The position numbers and the translations under genes are program-made. Under the pieces are notes generated by a model. It saw only the letters and a list, made by a program, of their open reading frames with translations, ran no database searches and was not told where the DNA came from. Source: CALBPI01 sp038529355 (GTDB lineage: Bacteria > Pseudomonadota > Gammaproteobacteria > Steroidobacterales > Woeseiaceae). Taken from it: DNA of 64,000 bases. Each line of letters opens with the position of its first letter. The first letter of the stretch is position 1. The stretch spans positions 89,543 through 153,542 of the forward strand of contig JBCBDU010000002.1 in assembly GCA_038529355.1 (NCBI GenBank), read 5' to 3'. Of the stretch, positions 42,676-50,649 are shown piece by piece.

Positions 42676-42761
42676 TGAGTCAGGCACAGGGCCGGCTGCA
42701 CAAGCGGCCGGTCCTCGCTTTGCCAATCATACGCACAATTCTTACGCGACAAGCGAGGCGC

Positions 42762-43316
42762 TTAACTCATAGCACGGCGCAACCAGGCCTTGGCAAATTT
42801 AAGCTCGGCTACCAGTGCTGTGCGCGATACATCCAACTCAGCCGCGGCCTCACTGTACGACAAACCGCCGAAATAAATCAGCTCAATGGCTTGCACAAGT
42901 TTTGGGTCTTCATCACCAAGACGGGTAAGCGCATCGTCGAGCTCCAGTACATCAAGCGTCTGGTTCTGGTCACTGCCGGCCGATGTATTGAGTGTCATGC
43001 GCTGCAGCTCGCCGCCGCGTTTTTGCCGACCCTTGCCGCGCGCATGATCAACCAGTGCACGTCGCATCACTCGCGCCGCCAGCGAAAAAAAATGCTGGCG
43101 GTCGCTAACACTGACGCTGCCAGCCATTAGAGACATGAATGCCTCATTGACTAGCGCGGTTGCCTGCAGCGTATGTCCCGGCGCTTCGCCGCGCATCAAG
43201 CGCGCAGCAATCCGACGCAGTTCATCATAGACAATGGGCGACAATGCAGAGAATGCCCCTTTGTCGCCTTGCTGCCAATCGGCAAGCAATTGTGTTATTT
43301 GCGGTGTTTCGTCCAA
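42762..43316 (-). CDS. ECF sigma factor (PF07638 type) linked to a Ser/Thr kinase
   Basis: A 184-residue sigma factor with region 2 (YDELRRIAARLM, TALVNEAFMSLMAG, RQHFFSLAARVMRRALVDHA) and region 4 (AIELIYFGGLSYSEAAAELD, VSRTALVAELKFAKAWLRRA). The acidic DAED motif that most ECF factors carry before LVQE is replaced by QATA, with Thr49 and Thr53 nearby. In the Vibrio ECF43 protein EcfP, phosphorylation of a Thr in this region by a linked kinase replaces the missing charge. No anti-sigma gene is adjacent; the divergent kinase at 43399 is the likely controller. Regulation by phosphorylation is inference from this pattern. Confidence 0.9.
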   Translation of the reverse strand: MDETPQITQLLADWQQGDKGAFSALSPIVYDELRRIAARLMRGEAPGHTLQATALVNEAFMSLMAGSVSVSDRQHFFSLAARVMRRALVDHARGKGRQKRGGELQRMTLNTSAGSDQNQTLDVLELDDALTRLGDEDPKLVQAIELIYFGGLSYSEAAAELDVSRTALVAELKFAKAWLRRAMS

Positions 43317-43398
43317 TCAGATCACTATCGTGTCAGTTGACCCTTCGCTCTATACTCATTAGAGCATACCAGTAACCAATTTTGCTCAGGTAAAGCAC

Positions 43399-46065
43399 AT
43401 GTCGGCGTACCAATGGTCCACACTCAAATCGCGCTTTCTCGAACTGAGTGATCTACCGTCCGATCGCCAACAGGCGAAGCTTGAGGCAATTGCAACGACG
43501 GAGCCGGAACTTGCCGACGAACTGACAGCGTTGTTACAGACAGTAACGCCGAACATCGATTCGATTACCCACTCTGTGCAATCGTTGGTGACCGAAATGA
43601 CCGACTCTGCATTGGACAATCGCATCGGGATGGCCGTTGGCAATTTCCGAATTACCGCACATCTTGCTTATGGCGGTATGGGAGATGTATTTCTGGCCGA
43701 GCGCTCTGACGGCACTTTTGAACAACAGGTTGCAATCAAACTCATGCGAACCGGCTTTCGTAGTAAAGAGGACTTGCGACGATTTGATTCAGAGCGACGT
43801 ATTCTGGCGCGCCTCGATCACCCGGGCATCGCAAGGGTACTCGATGGTGGCAGCGCTGCTGATGGTGCCGCCTATCTAGTGATGGAGTATGTCGACGGGC
43901 TCGCCATTGATGCCTATTGTCGCGAGCACGCGTTGAGCCTGCGTGATCGAATCGCTCTGTTTCGCGAAGTTTGCGCTGCAGTCGGTTTTGCACATAGCAA
44001 CCTCATCGTGCATCGGGATATCAAGCCTTCCAATATTCTGATCACTCGGGATGGACAACCCAAGTTGCTCGATTTCGGTATTGCCAAGCCAATCACGCCT
44101 GACGATGACAGCGCTGATGTCACCGAGCTGGCAGCTCGCGCTATGACGCCCGACTATGCCAGCCCTGAGCAAGTGCTTGGTCAACCGGTTACCACCCGCA
44201 GCGACGTCTATTCGCTTGGCGTACTACTGTACGAGCTGCTGACTGGTCGTCGACCCTATTCAACGGCTGGTATGAGGGCCAGTGAACGCGAATCCGTGAT
44301 TTGCGAAACGGATCCGGCGCGACCCAGTGCCAAGGCGCCGGCACCCGGTGACTTCGATCCGAACGAACATACGTTTGCCATCGAGCCGGCCGCGCTGCGT
44401 GGCGACATCGATGAAATCGTCATGACCGCACTGCGCAAGCAACCTGGCGAGCGGTATCAAAGCGTGCAAGCGCTATCGGACGACCTTGCGCGATACCTCA
44501 ACGGTCAACCCGTCAGCGCGCGCGGCCGACACTGGAGTTACGTGCTGCGTAAGTTTCTACGCCGAAACGCGCTGCCCATGGCTGGCGCAGTGTGTGTTGT
44601 TGTTGGCGCTACCGTCGCCCTTGCCTATCACACACGTGCAGTCGCGAAAGAGCGAGATCTTGCCCAGACCGAGGCGCTCAAGGCTAAGGCGGTGGCATCG
44701 TTCCTGACCGACATCTTTGCCGCGCCGGCTCCTGAGCTTGCCGGCGCAAATGCAACGGCTCGTCAGGTCGTGGACGCCGGTGCGCAGCGTCTGAGAACGG
44801 AGTTGAAGGATCAGCCTGCGATCCGTGCACAGATGCTGAACGCACTGGGCGATGTATACGGCTCGCTTGGTGATTACCAACTGTCCATTTCACAGCACAG
44901 CTCGGCGAAGCTGCTGCACGAACAGAGCAACGATCTGCCCGGCATCATACGCAGCTTGCGTGGCATAGCGCGTGCGTTCACCGGACTTCGTAATCACGAA
45001 GACGCAACGAACTACTTGCAGGAAGCCATTGAGCTTGAGCGCCAGCGACAACCCGGTGGCAGCGCCGTCCTGGTCGATCTGATCATGAACCTCGCTTGGA
45101 TACATCTGAGTGACGGCGACTTCCGCGGCACTGAGCAGCAGATTCGTCAATCCCTTCAGCTGCATGAACAACTCGGCCTGCCCCGGGATGATCTGTACGC
45201 GAAGCAACTCTCAGCACTGGGCGATGCACTACAACTCGCTGGGGACTTCACCCAGTCGGAAATCGTCTTGCGCGACGCGCTGGAGATTCTGGATACACAC
45301 GTGTCGCCGACCAGCAGTTCGCGCCTGGACACGTTACAGGTTCTTGGCGTCGTTCTGGTACAGCTGAACAAACTTGACGATGCGGAACCGATGTTCCTGG
45401 AGATTCTGGATGTGGAGGCCGAGGTTTTCGGCGAAAACAATCCGTCGCTCGACAACACGATGGTTCAACTTGGTCGCCTCTACCGGAAGAGGAACGAAGT
45501 AGACAAGGCCGAGCTCTGGCTGCGCCGTGCCGTTGAACACTCGACCAGAACACGCGGCCGCAAGGTCTTCGATACCGCATACGACCTGAACGAGCTCAGC
45601 ATGCTGCTCCACATCAAAGGTGACTTTGCAGGAGCAGATGCCGGATTTCGCGAAGCGCTCGACATCTATACCGAGGTTCTGGACCCGAAAGAGCCATACA
45701 TTGCGGCACTCGCGGCGGCGTACTCGACATTCATGATCGATTACGGAAAGCCGACGGAGGCGCTCGCGCTTGCGGAACAAGCTGAGGCAATTACCAGTGT
45801 GTCGTTGCCGGACGGCCACTGGTTGCATGCTAATTCAGTCGGCGCAATCGGCTTAGCCCAGCAAGCCTTGGGCAACTATCAGGCAGCTGTTGCGCCACTC
45901 ACGATGGCATTTGGTCAGCTCAGTGAGTCGCGACCAGGTAATGGCAGCACCATCAAGTCAGGCGAAGCTCTGTTAGAGGTTTATGGTGAACTGGGCAGAG
46001 ACAATGATGCCAATGTCGTGCGCGAGCAGATTCGCATACAGAAAGAGATCGCGGGGATACCGTAG
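43399..46065 (+). CDS. Membrane Ser/Thr protein kinase with C-terminal TPRs (module 1)
   Basis: An 888-residue PknB-like kinase. A conserved N-terminal helical region (WSTLKSRFLELSDLPSDRQQ) is followed by the kinase domain: glycine loop LAYGGMGDVFLAE, Lys114 in VAIKLM, catalytic loop HRDIKPSNIL at 205-214, DFGIAK, and SPEQVLGQPVTTRSDVYSLG. One transmembrane helix (about 393-413, MAGAVCVVVGATVALAYHT) separates it from periplasmic TPR repeats (residues ~440-880). It is divergent from the ECF sigma gene, 82 bases apart. The spacer contains TTGACC at 43337. The TPR region would sense an envelope signal and the kinase would activate the sigma factor, by analogy with PknT/EcfP. Confidence 0.92.
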   Translation: MSAYQWSTLKSRFLELSDLPSDRQQAKLEAIATTEPELADELTALLQTVTPNIDSITHSVQSLVTEMTDSALDNRIGMAVGNFRITAHLAYGGMGDVFLAERSDGTFEQQVAIKLMRTGFRSKEDLRRFDSERRILARLDHPGIARVLDGGSAADGAAYLVMEYVDGLAIDAYCREHALSLRDRIALFREVCAAVGFAHSNLIVHRDIKPSNILITRDGQPKLLDFGIAKPITPDDDSADVTELAARAMTPDYASPEQVLGQPVTTRSDVYSLGVLLYELLTGRRPYSTAGMRASERESVICETDPARPSAKAPAPGDFDPNEHTFAIEPAALRGDIDEIVMTALRKQPGERYQSVQALSDDLARYLNGQPVSARGRHWSYVLRKFLRRNALPMAGAVCVVVGATVALAYHTRAVAKERDLAQTEALKAKAVASFLTDIFAAPAPELAGANATARQVVDAGAQRLRTELKDQPAIRAQMLNALGDVYGSLGDYQLSISQHSSAKLLHEQSNDLPGIIRSLRGIARAFTGLRNHEDATNYLQEAIELERQRQPGGSAVLVDLIMNLAWIHLSDGDFRGTEQQIRQSLQLHEQLGLPRDDLYAKQLSALGDALQLAGDFTQSEIVLRDALEILDTHVSPTSSSRLDTLQVLGVVLVQLNKLDDAEPMFLEILDVEAEVFGENNPSLDNTMVQLGRLYRKRNEVDKAELWLRRAVEHSTRTRGRKVFDTAYDLNELSMLLHIKGDFAGADAGFREALDIYTEVLDPKEPYIAALAAAYSTFMIDYGKPTEALALAEQAEAITSVSLPDGHWLHANSVGAIGLAQQALGNYQAAVAPLTMAFGQLSESRPGNGSTIKSGEALLEVYGELGRDNDANVVREQIRIQKEIAGIP

Positions 46066-46113
46066 TATTTTGTCCGCTCATTGCACTGTGAACCCGCCAT
46101 TATCCAAATTTTC

Positions 46114-46146
46114 TTCGACCTGCTGACCCCGTTTCGTCGCTTCCCC
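46114..46146 (+). promoter_or_regulatory. Candidate ECF-type promoter motif before the Asp-repeat lipoprotein gene
   Basis: TTCGACCTG (46114-46122), TTTCG (46132-46136) and CGCTTC in the same register as at 40039-40071. This is the partner of that motif and lies 32 bases before ATG 46178. Confidence 0.5.
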
Positions 46147-46177
46147 AGTAACGGAGCAATGAATTGGGAGCACAGCG

Positions 46178-47761
46178 ATGAACAGACGAACACACACACT
46201 GCTAATTGGCCTTACCGTTGCCCTCGCCGGTTGCGGCGGTGGCGGTGGCAGCAACACGATCAGCACACCGCAACCACCACCGGTGGACTCGACACCGCCT
46301 ACGCTGGTGTCGAGTGAGCCTGTCGACGGTGCAGGACCGGTCAGCATTGTGACCAATCCGACCGTAGCGTTCTCTGAAGCGCTCGATGCCGCAACGGTGA
46401 GTGGTGCCAGCGTATCCCTGATCAACGCCAACGGTTTCCGCGTGCGCGGTGAGGTGCGCTACGACGGCGCGACCAACAGCGTAATCTTCTCATCCACCGA
46501 ACCACTCGCAGAAGGTTGCCTGTTCACGATGCGCGTTGACGGAGTCACCGATGCCGCCGGCAACGCAGCATCACCAATCTCGGTGACGTTCCGCACGTTC
46601 GTTGCACCGCTGGCACAAACCGTCAGCTATTTCGAAGGCGCCATTGTTAGCCAAACTGACTATGAAAACGACGCCAACGGTCTGCTGCGTCGTGAAATTC
46701 GCCGCGCTGATGCAGGTGCCGATGGGGTCTGGCAAACCGGCGATGAAACACCCCGCAGCTACGTGCAATTCGAACGCGATGCGAACGGCAACGAAATATC
46801 GCGTATCGGTGTGCTCGACCCCGGCAGCGACGGCCAGTGGTTTACACCCGACGATGTCATTGCGTTGTATCTGACGTTTGACATCAGCGCGAACGGCATG
46901 CGCGAGGTTGAATGGATGGCCGGCGACGACGGCTTGTTGACAACGCCCGATGATGTGCCGCGCGATTACGTCGATGTCGAATACAACGAGTTCGGTGAAA
47001 TCATCATGAACTCGACATTCCGCACACCTGGCGACGACGGCGTGTGGTTCAACGACGATGATGACCTGCTCGGGGCGGCGGTGATGTTCGACTACGACGA
47101 CGGCGGTCGACTGACGCTTCGAACCGAAGCGCTGCGCGGTCCGGACAACATGATCGGCACCGCTGACGATGTGGTCGAGGAGTACTCGGCAGTAACCCGT
47201 AACGAGTCGCAGAGCCGTTTCGAGGAAGTGCAATATGTCGGCGCGGGCGCGGATGGCAGCTGGTTCACTGCCGACGATGACATACGCTCTTACCGACTTG
47301 AGCCATTCGATTCACAAGGACGACCGGCCGGTCTGGTCCGCGGGCAAGGAGCGGGTGTTGACGGCGTCTGGTTGACGGCGGACGACGAGATCAGGCTGCC
47401 GATTAACAGCGCAAGTTACGACGATTCGGATCCGGCACAGACCATTTTCACAACGCTCGCCTACAACGCGCTGGGGGCCGACAATCAGCCACTGACGGCA
47501 GACGACGTAATCTCGAGTGTGCGTATCGAGACGCTGCTGGACAAATCACTGCGCTCGACAATTGAAGTCTACAACGCCGCCGGTGCCGATGGCGTGTGGC
47601 AGACTGCCGATGATGTGCTCGCTTCGCGGTCTGTGTATGAACGCGATGCAGACCTGAACCTGTTGGGTCTACGTATCTTCGCCGACGCGGGTGCGGACGG
47701 CGTGCCCGGCACACCCGATGATGCGCCAGGCAGTGAGCAGGTCTACGAGGCGCCGCGCTAG
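46178..47761 (+). CDS. Lipoprotein with Ig-like domain and ten DGxWxTxDD repeats
   Basis: A 527-residue protein; GGGAG stands seven bases before the ATG. The lipoprotein signal MNRRTHTLLIGLTVALAGC is followed by Gly5. Residues about 40-145 form a Big_5/SbsA-type Ig domain (PPTLVSSEPVDGAG, NPTVAFSEALDAATVSGASV). The rest is about ten units of 36-42 residues, each with an acidic loop such as GADGVWQTGDE, GSDGQWFTPDD, GADGSWFTADD, GADGVWQTADD and a following YD-like strand (FERDANGNEISRI). The acidic loops resemble calcium-binding sites and the strands recall RHS/YD repeats. It shares an upstream motif with the cytolysin-like gene. Function is unknown; surface adhesion or structure is a guess. 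Confidence 0.82.
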   Translation: MNRRTHTLLIGLTVALAGCGGGGGSNTISTPQPPPVDSTPPTLVSSEPVDGAGPVSIVTNPTVAFSEALDAATVSGASVSLINANGFRVRGEVRYDGATNSVIFSSTEPLAEGCLFTMRVDGVTDAAGNAASPISVTFRTFVAPLAQTVSYFEGAIVSQTDYENDANGLLRREIRRADAGADGVWQTGDETPRSYVQFERDANGNEISRIGVLDPGSDGQWFTPDDVIALYLTFDISANGMREVEWMAGDDGLLTTPDDVPRDYVDVEYNEFGEIIMNSTFRTPGDDGVWFNDDDDLLGAAVMFDYDDGGRLTLRTEALRGPDNMIGTADDVVEEYSAVTRNESQSRFEEVQYVGAGADGSWFTADDDIRSYRLEPFDSQGRPAGLVRGQGAGVDGVWLTADDEIRLPINSASYDDSDPAQTIFTTLAYNALGADNQPLTADDVISSVRIETLLDKSLRSTIEVYNAAGADGVWQTADDVLASRSVYERDADLNLLGLRIFADAGADGVPGTPDDAPGSEQVYEAPR

Positions 47762-47807
47762 GTCGCTTTATGCACATCAGGGTGAGCGTGACTTATAATC
47801 GCCGGTC

Positions 47808-49709
47808 ATGCTCGCCCTCACCAACATTGCGATCCGTCGCGGCCCCAGAGTGCTGTTTGAAGGCGCCAGCTTTCAGATTCATGCCGGTCAACGCATGGGC
47901 ATTATTGGCGCCAACGGCTGCGGCAAGTCGTCGTTGTTTGCGATGCTGCTCGGCGAGCTCGAGCCGGACGATGGCGAGCTTGCGCGGGACGCGAACGACG
48001 TCATCGCGCACGTCGCGCAGGAGAGCCCGCACGGCAGCGGCTCCGCCGTCGACTATGTGATGGATGGCGATCGCGAACTGCGCAGCGTGCAGCGCGCAAT
48101 TGCAGACGGCAAAGCGGACGCCAGCCAGCCTGACTTGCACTTGTTATACGAACGGCTGGAGACCATCGATGGTTTTACGGCCGAGTCACGCGCGTCGCGC
48201 CTGCTACATGGGTTGGGCTTTGCAGCAGACGAGTACACAAAGCCGGTCAGCGATTTCTCCGGTGGCTGGCGCATGCGGTTAAACCTTGCCCGTGCGCTGA
48301 TGTGTCGCTCCGACATATTGCTGCTCGACGAGCCAACGAACCACCTCGACCTGCCGGCCATCCTGTGGCTTGAGCGCTGGCTGAAGCAATACGAAGGTAT
48401 TCTGCTGGTCATCTCGCACGACCGCGATTTTCTCGATCAGATCTGCACGCGCATCGCGCATATCGAGAACCAGACGATGGCGATGTTCACAGGCAACTAC
48501 AGCCAGTTTGAGACGCTGCGCGCCGAGCAGCTATCGCAGCAGCAAGCCATGCATACGCGCCAGCAGAAACAGATCAAACACATCCAAAGCTACGTCGATC
48601 GTTTTCGCTACAAGGCGTCAAAAGCGAAACAGGCCCAAAGCCGCATCAAGATGCTTGAGCGCATGCAAAAAATCGCACCGGCGCACGTCGACTCCCCGTT
48701 CGAATTCCATTTCATGGAGCCGGACAAGCAACCGCAGCATTTGCTCGGGCTAACCGATGCCGCCGTCGGTTACGGCGACACAGTAGTCCTGGACGGCATT
48801 GAACTGAATTTAGCAGCCGGCGACCGCATCGGCTTGCTCGGCGTCAACGGCGCCGGCAAGTCGACGCTCGTCAAAGCGCTGTCGGCGGGCACCACGTTAC
48901 TCAGCGGCGAGCGCATCGTTAGCAAGGACACGCAGATCGGCTACTTCGCCCAGCACCAACTGGAGTTGCTGCGACCTGAACACAGCCCGATTGATCATCT
49001 GCGCGACTACGCGCCGAGCGACCGCGAGCAGGATCATCGCAACTATCTCGGCCGTTTCGGCTTTAGCGGTGATCGTATTTTCGAACCAGTCGCTCCGTTT
49101 TCCGGCGGCGAAAAAGCCAGACTGGTGCTGGCGCTGATGATTCGCCAAAAGCCGAACCTGCTGCTGCTCGATGAGCCGACGAACCACCTTGACCTTGAGA
49201 TGCGCCAGGCGCTGAGCGTTGCGCTGATCGAATACAGCGGCGCACTGGTCGTGATCTCGCATGACCGTCATCTGCTGCGCAGTGTTTGCGATGACTTGCT
49301 GATCGTCCACGGCGGCAAGGTCGACCGCTTCGACCGCAGCCTCGATGAGTATCAGGCGTGGTTGCGAGAACAGGAAGAGGCATCGGACACGATTCCGGAT
49401 ACCACAGACGACGCGGTGCCCGCGAAGAGCCTGAGCAAGAAAGAACAACGACAGGCACAGGTACGTGAGCGGCAACGTCTGAAACCGTTACGCGACAAGG
49501 TCAAAGAGGTCGAGCAGGCGCTGAGCGAGCAACGCGAGAAACTCATCGAGCTGGACGCGCGCCTGACCGACGAAACGATCTACGTCGATCAAAGCCGCAA
49601 GGACGAGCTGACCGAGTTAGTTCGCGAGCAAGCCGCAACCCGGGCAGCAATTGAGACGCTGGAATGGGATTGGCTCGAGGCGAGTGAGCAACTGGAGCAG
49701 GCTAGCTAA
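47808..49709 (+). CDS. yheS: ABC-F ATPase YheS
   Basis: A 633-residue soluble tandem ABC protein. Domain 1 has Walker A GANGCGKSS, signature FSGGWRMRLNLARAL and Walker B LLLDEPTNHLD; domain 2 has GVNGAGKST, FSGGEKARLVLALM and LLLDEPTNHLD. The linker between them (HTRQQKQIKHIQSYVDRFRY, KASKAKQAQSRIK) is the ribosome-contacting P-site tRNA-interaction motif of ABC-F factors. A charged coiled-coil C-terminus is present. Length and motifs match E. coli YheS (637 aa), one of the translation factors that act on stalled ribosomes. It is a housekeeping gene and is convergent with acpH. Confidence 0.93.
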   Translation: MLALTNIAIRRGPRVLFEGASFQIHAGQRMGIIGANGCGKSSLFAMLLGELEPDDGELARDANDVIAHVAQESPHGSGSAVDYVMDGDRELRSVQRAIADGKADASQPDLHLLYERLETIDGFTAESRASRLLHGLGFAADEYTKPVSDFSGGWRMRLNLARALMCRSDILLLDEPTNHLDLPAILWLERWLKQYEGILLVISHDRDFLDQICTRIAHIENQTMAMFTGNYSQFETLRAEQLSQQQAMHTRQQKQIKHIQSYVDRFRYKASKAKQAQSRIKMLERMQKIAPAHVDSPFEFHFMEPDKQPQHLLGLTDAAVGYGDTVVLDGIELNLAAGDRIGLLGVNGAGKSTLVKALSAGTTLLSGERIVSKDTQIGYFAQHQLELLRPEHSPIDHLRDYAPSDREQDHRNYLGRFGFSGDRIFEPVAPFSGGEKARLVLALMIRQKPNLLLLDEPTNHLDLEMRQALSVALIEYSGALVVISHDRHLLRSVCDDLLIVHGGKVDRFDRSLDEYQAWLREQEEASDTIPDTTDDAVPAKSLSKKEQRQAQVRERQRLKPLRDKVKEVEQALSEQREKLIELDARLTDETIYVDQSRKDELTELVREQAATRAAIETLEWDWLEASEQLEQAS

Positions 49710-49783
49710 ATGCCCCAGGTGAATTCGCCAATGGCCTGAGGCGATTGTCATCCTCCAACAGGCTCGTCGAGAAACTCGCACGT

Positions 49784-50419
49784 TCACTGCGCACGGAGCA
49801 CTTCCTGTCGCAGGTAACTATCGTCGCAACCGCCCAGCGTATGCGCATCAAAAAACGTAACCAGTTCGGGAAAGAACTGATCGAAATCTGCAAGCAACTC
49901 GTTGTACTCTGCCAGAAACACATCAAAGTATTCGCTGGTGGTTTCCCGGGCGCTCAACCGTTGCGATAATCGGCCGTCGACGCGCTGCAACGCCAGCGCA
50001 ACGCCCTGCGCCTCAATGTAGCTGGACAACATTTCGGAGCGAACCAAACGCTCAACGAACAACCGCGCTCTTTCGGGTAACGTGACCGCGACCTGGATCG
50101 CGTTGACATGGAAGGTTTCAAGGAAGACATCCAACGAAACGCGGACATACCGGTCCCAACGGATCGCCAGAAAGTGATCGTAGATGACATCTACTGCGAC
50201 ACCGCGCAACAAACCGTGAACACCCAATCGCGATTTGCTCATGATAATGGTCGGATGTGCATCGGTGAACCTGTCGATGGCCTTGTGCATCGACATGCCC
50301 TCGGCGAGCAGCGGTGATGCGCCTGGCCAGGGCTTACCCTTGAGCGGATCGGCCAGCACGTTGCCCAACTGAAACGCGATGTCGCGACGGGACAGCACAA
50401 GATGCGCCAGCCAGTTCAT
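49784..50419 (-). CDS. acpH: Acyl carrier protein phosphodiesterase AcpH
   Basis: It removes the 4'-phosphopantetheine group from holo-ACP. The start is ATG 50419; the longer open frame (to 50779) lies in the duplicated region and lacks protein character. The 211-residue protein begins MNWLAHLVLSRRDIAFQLGN, then VLADPLKGKP, close to the family's MNFLAHLxLA...GNLLADFVRG. The metal-binding HD-like residues appear in MHKAIDRFTDAHP and DVIYDHFLAIRWDRY. The C-terminus has YLRQEVLRAQ. It is slightly longer than the E. coli enzyme (193 aa). Confidence 0.9.
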   Translation of the reverse strand: MNWLAHLVLSRRDIAFQLGNVLADPLKGKPWPGASPLLAEGMSMHKAIDRFTDAHPTIIMSKSRLGVHGLLRGVAVDVIYDHFLAIRWDRYVRVSLDVFLETFHVNAIQVAVTLPERARLFVERLVRSEMLSSYIEAQGVALALQRVDGRLSQRLSARETTSEYFDVFLAEYNELLADFDQFFPELVTFFDAHTLGGCDDSYLRQEVLRAQ

Positions 50420-50649
50420 TGAAGATCGTACCGATAGAAAGAATCGAAACACCGGTACATCTGTATTCTCTGGCAAGCCCTGGATCGCAGAGTCTAACCT
50501 ATATCGTATCTGGCACTTGTTGATAACCCTTTGCGACGCCGACGATCGCGTCTTAGCCAAGATACCTGACTCGCAATGCCACATATTTGCACGGAGCGTG
50601 CGCGCAACGAATCTACCCGCCGTCGCTGTTCTATGTGAATCTAATCTGA

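Noticed and set aside
42680..42740. Imperfect GC-rich stem between the convergent cytolysin-like and sigma-factor genes
   Set aside because: The stem has mismatches and no T-run, so it is too weak to call a terminator.
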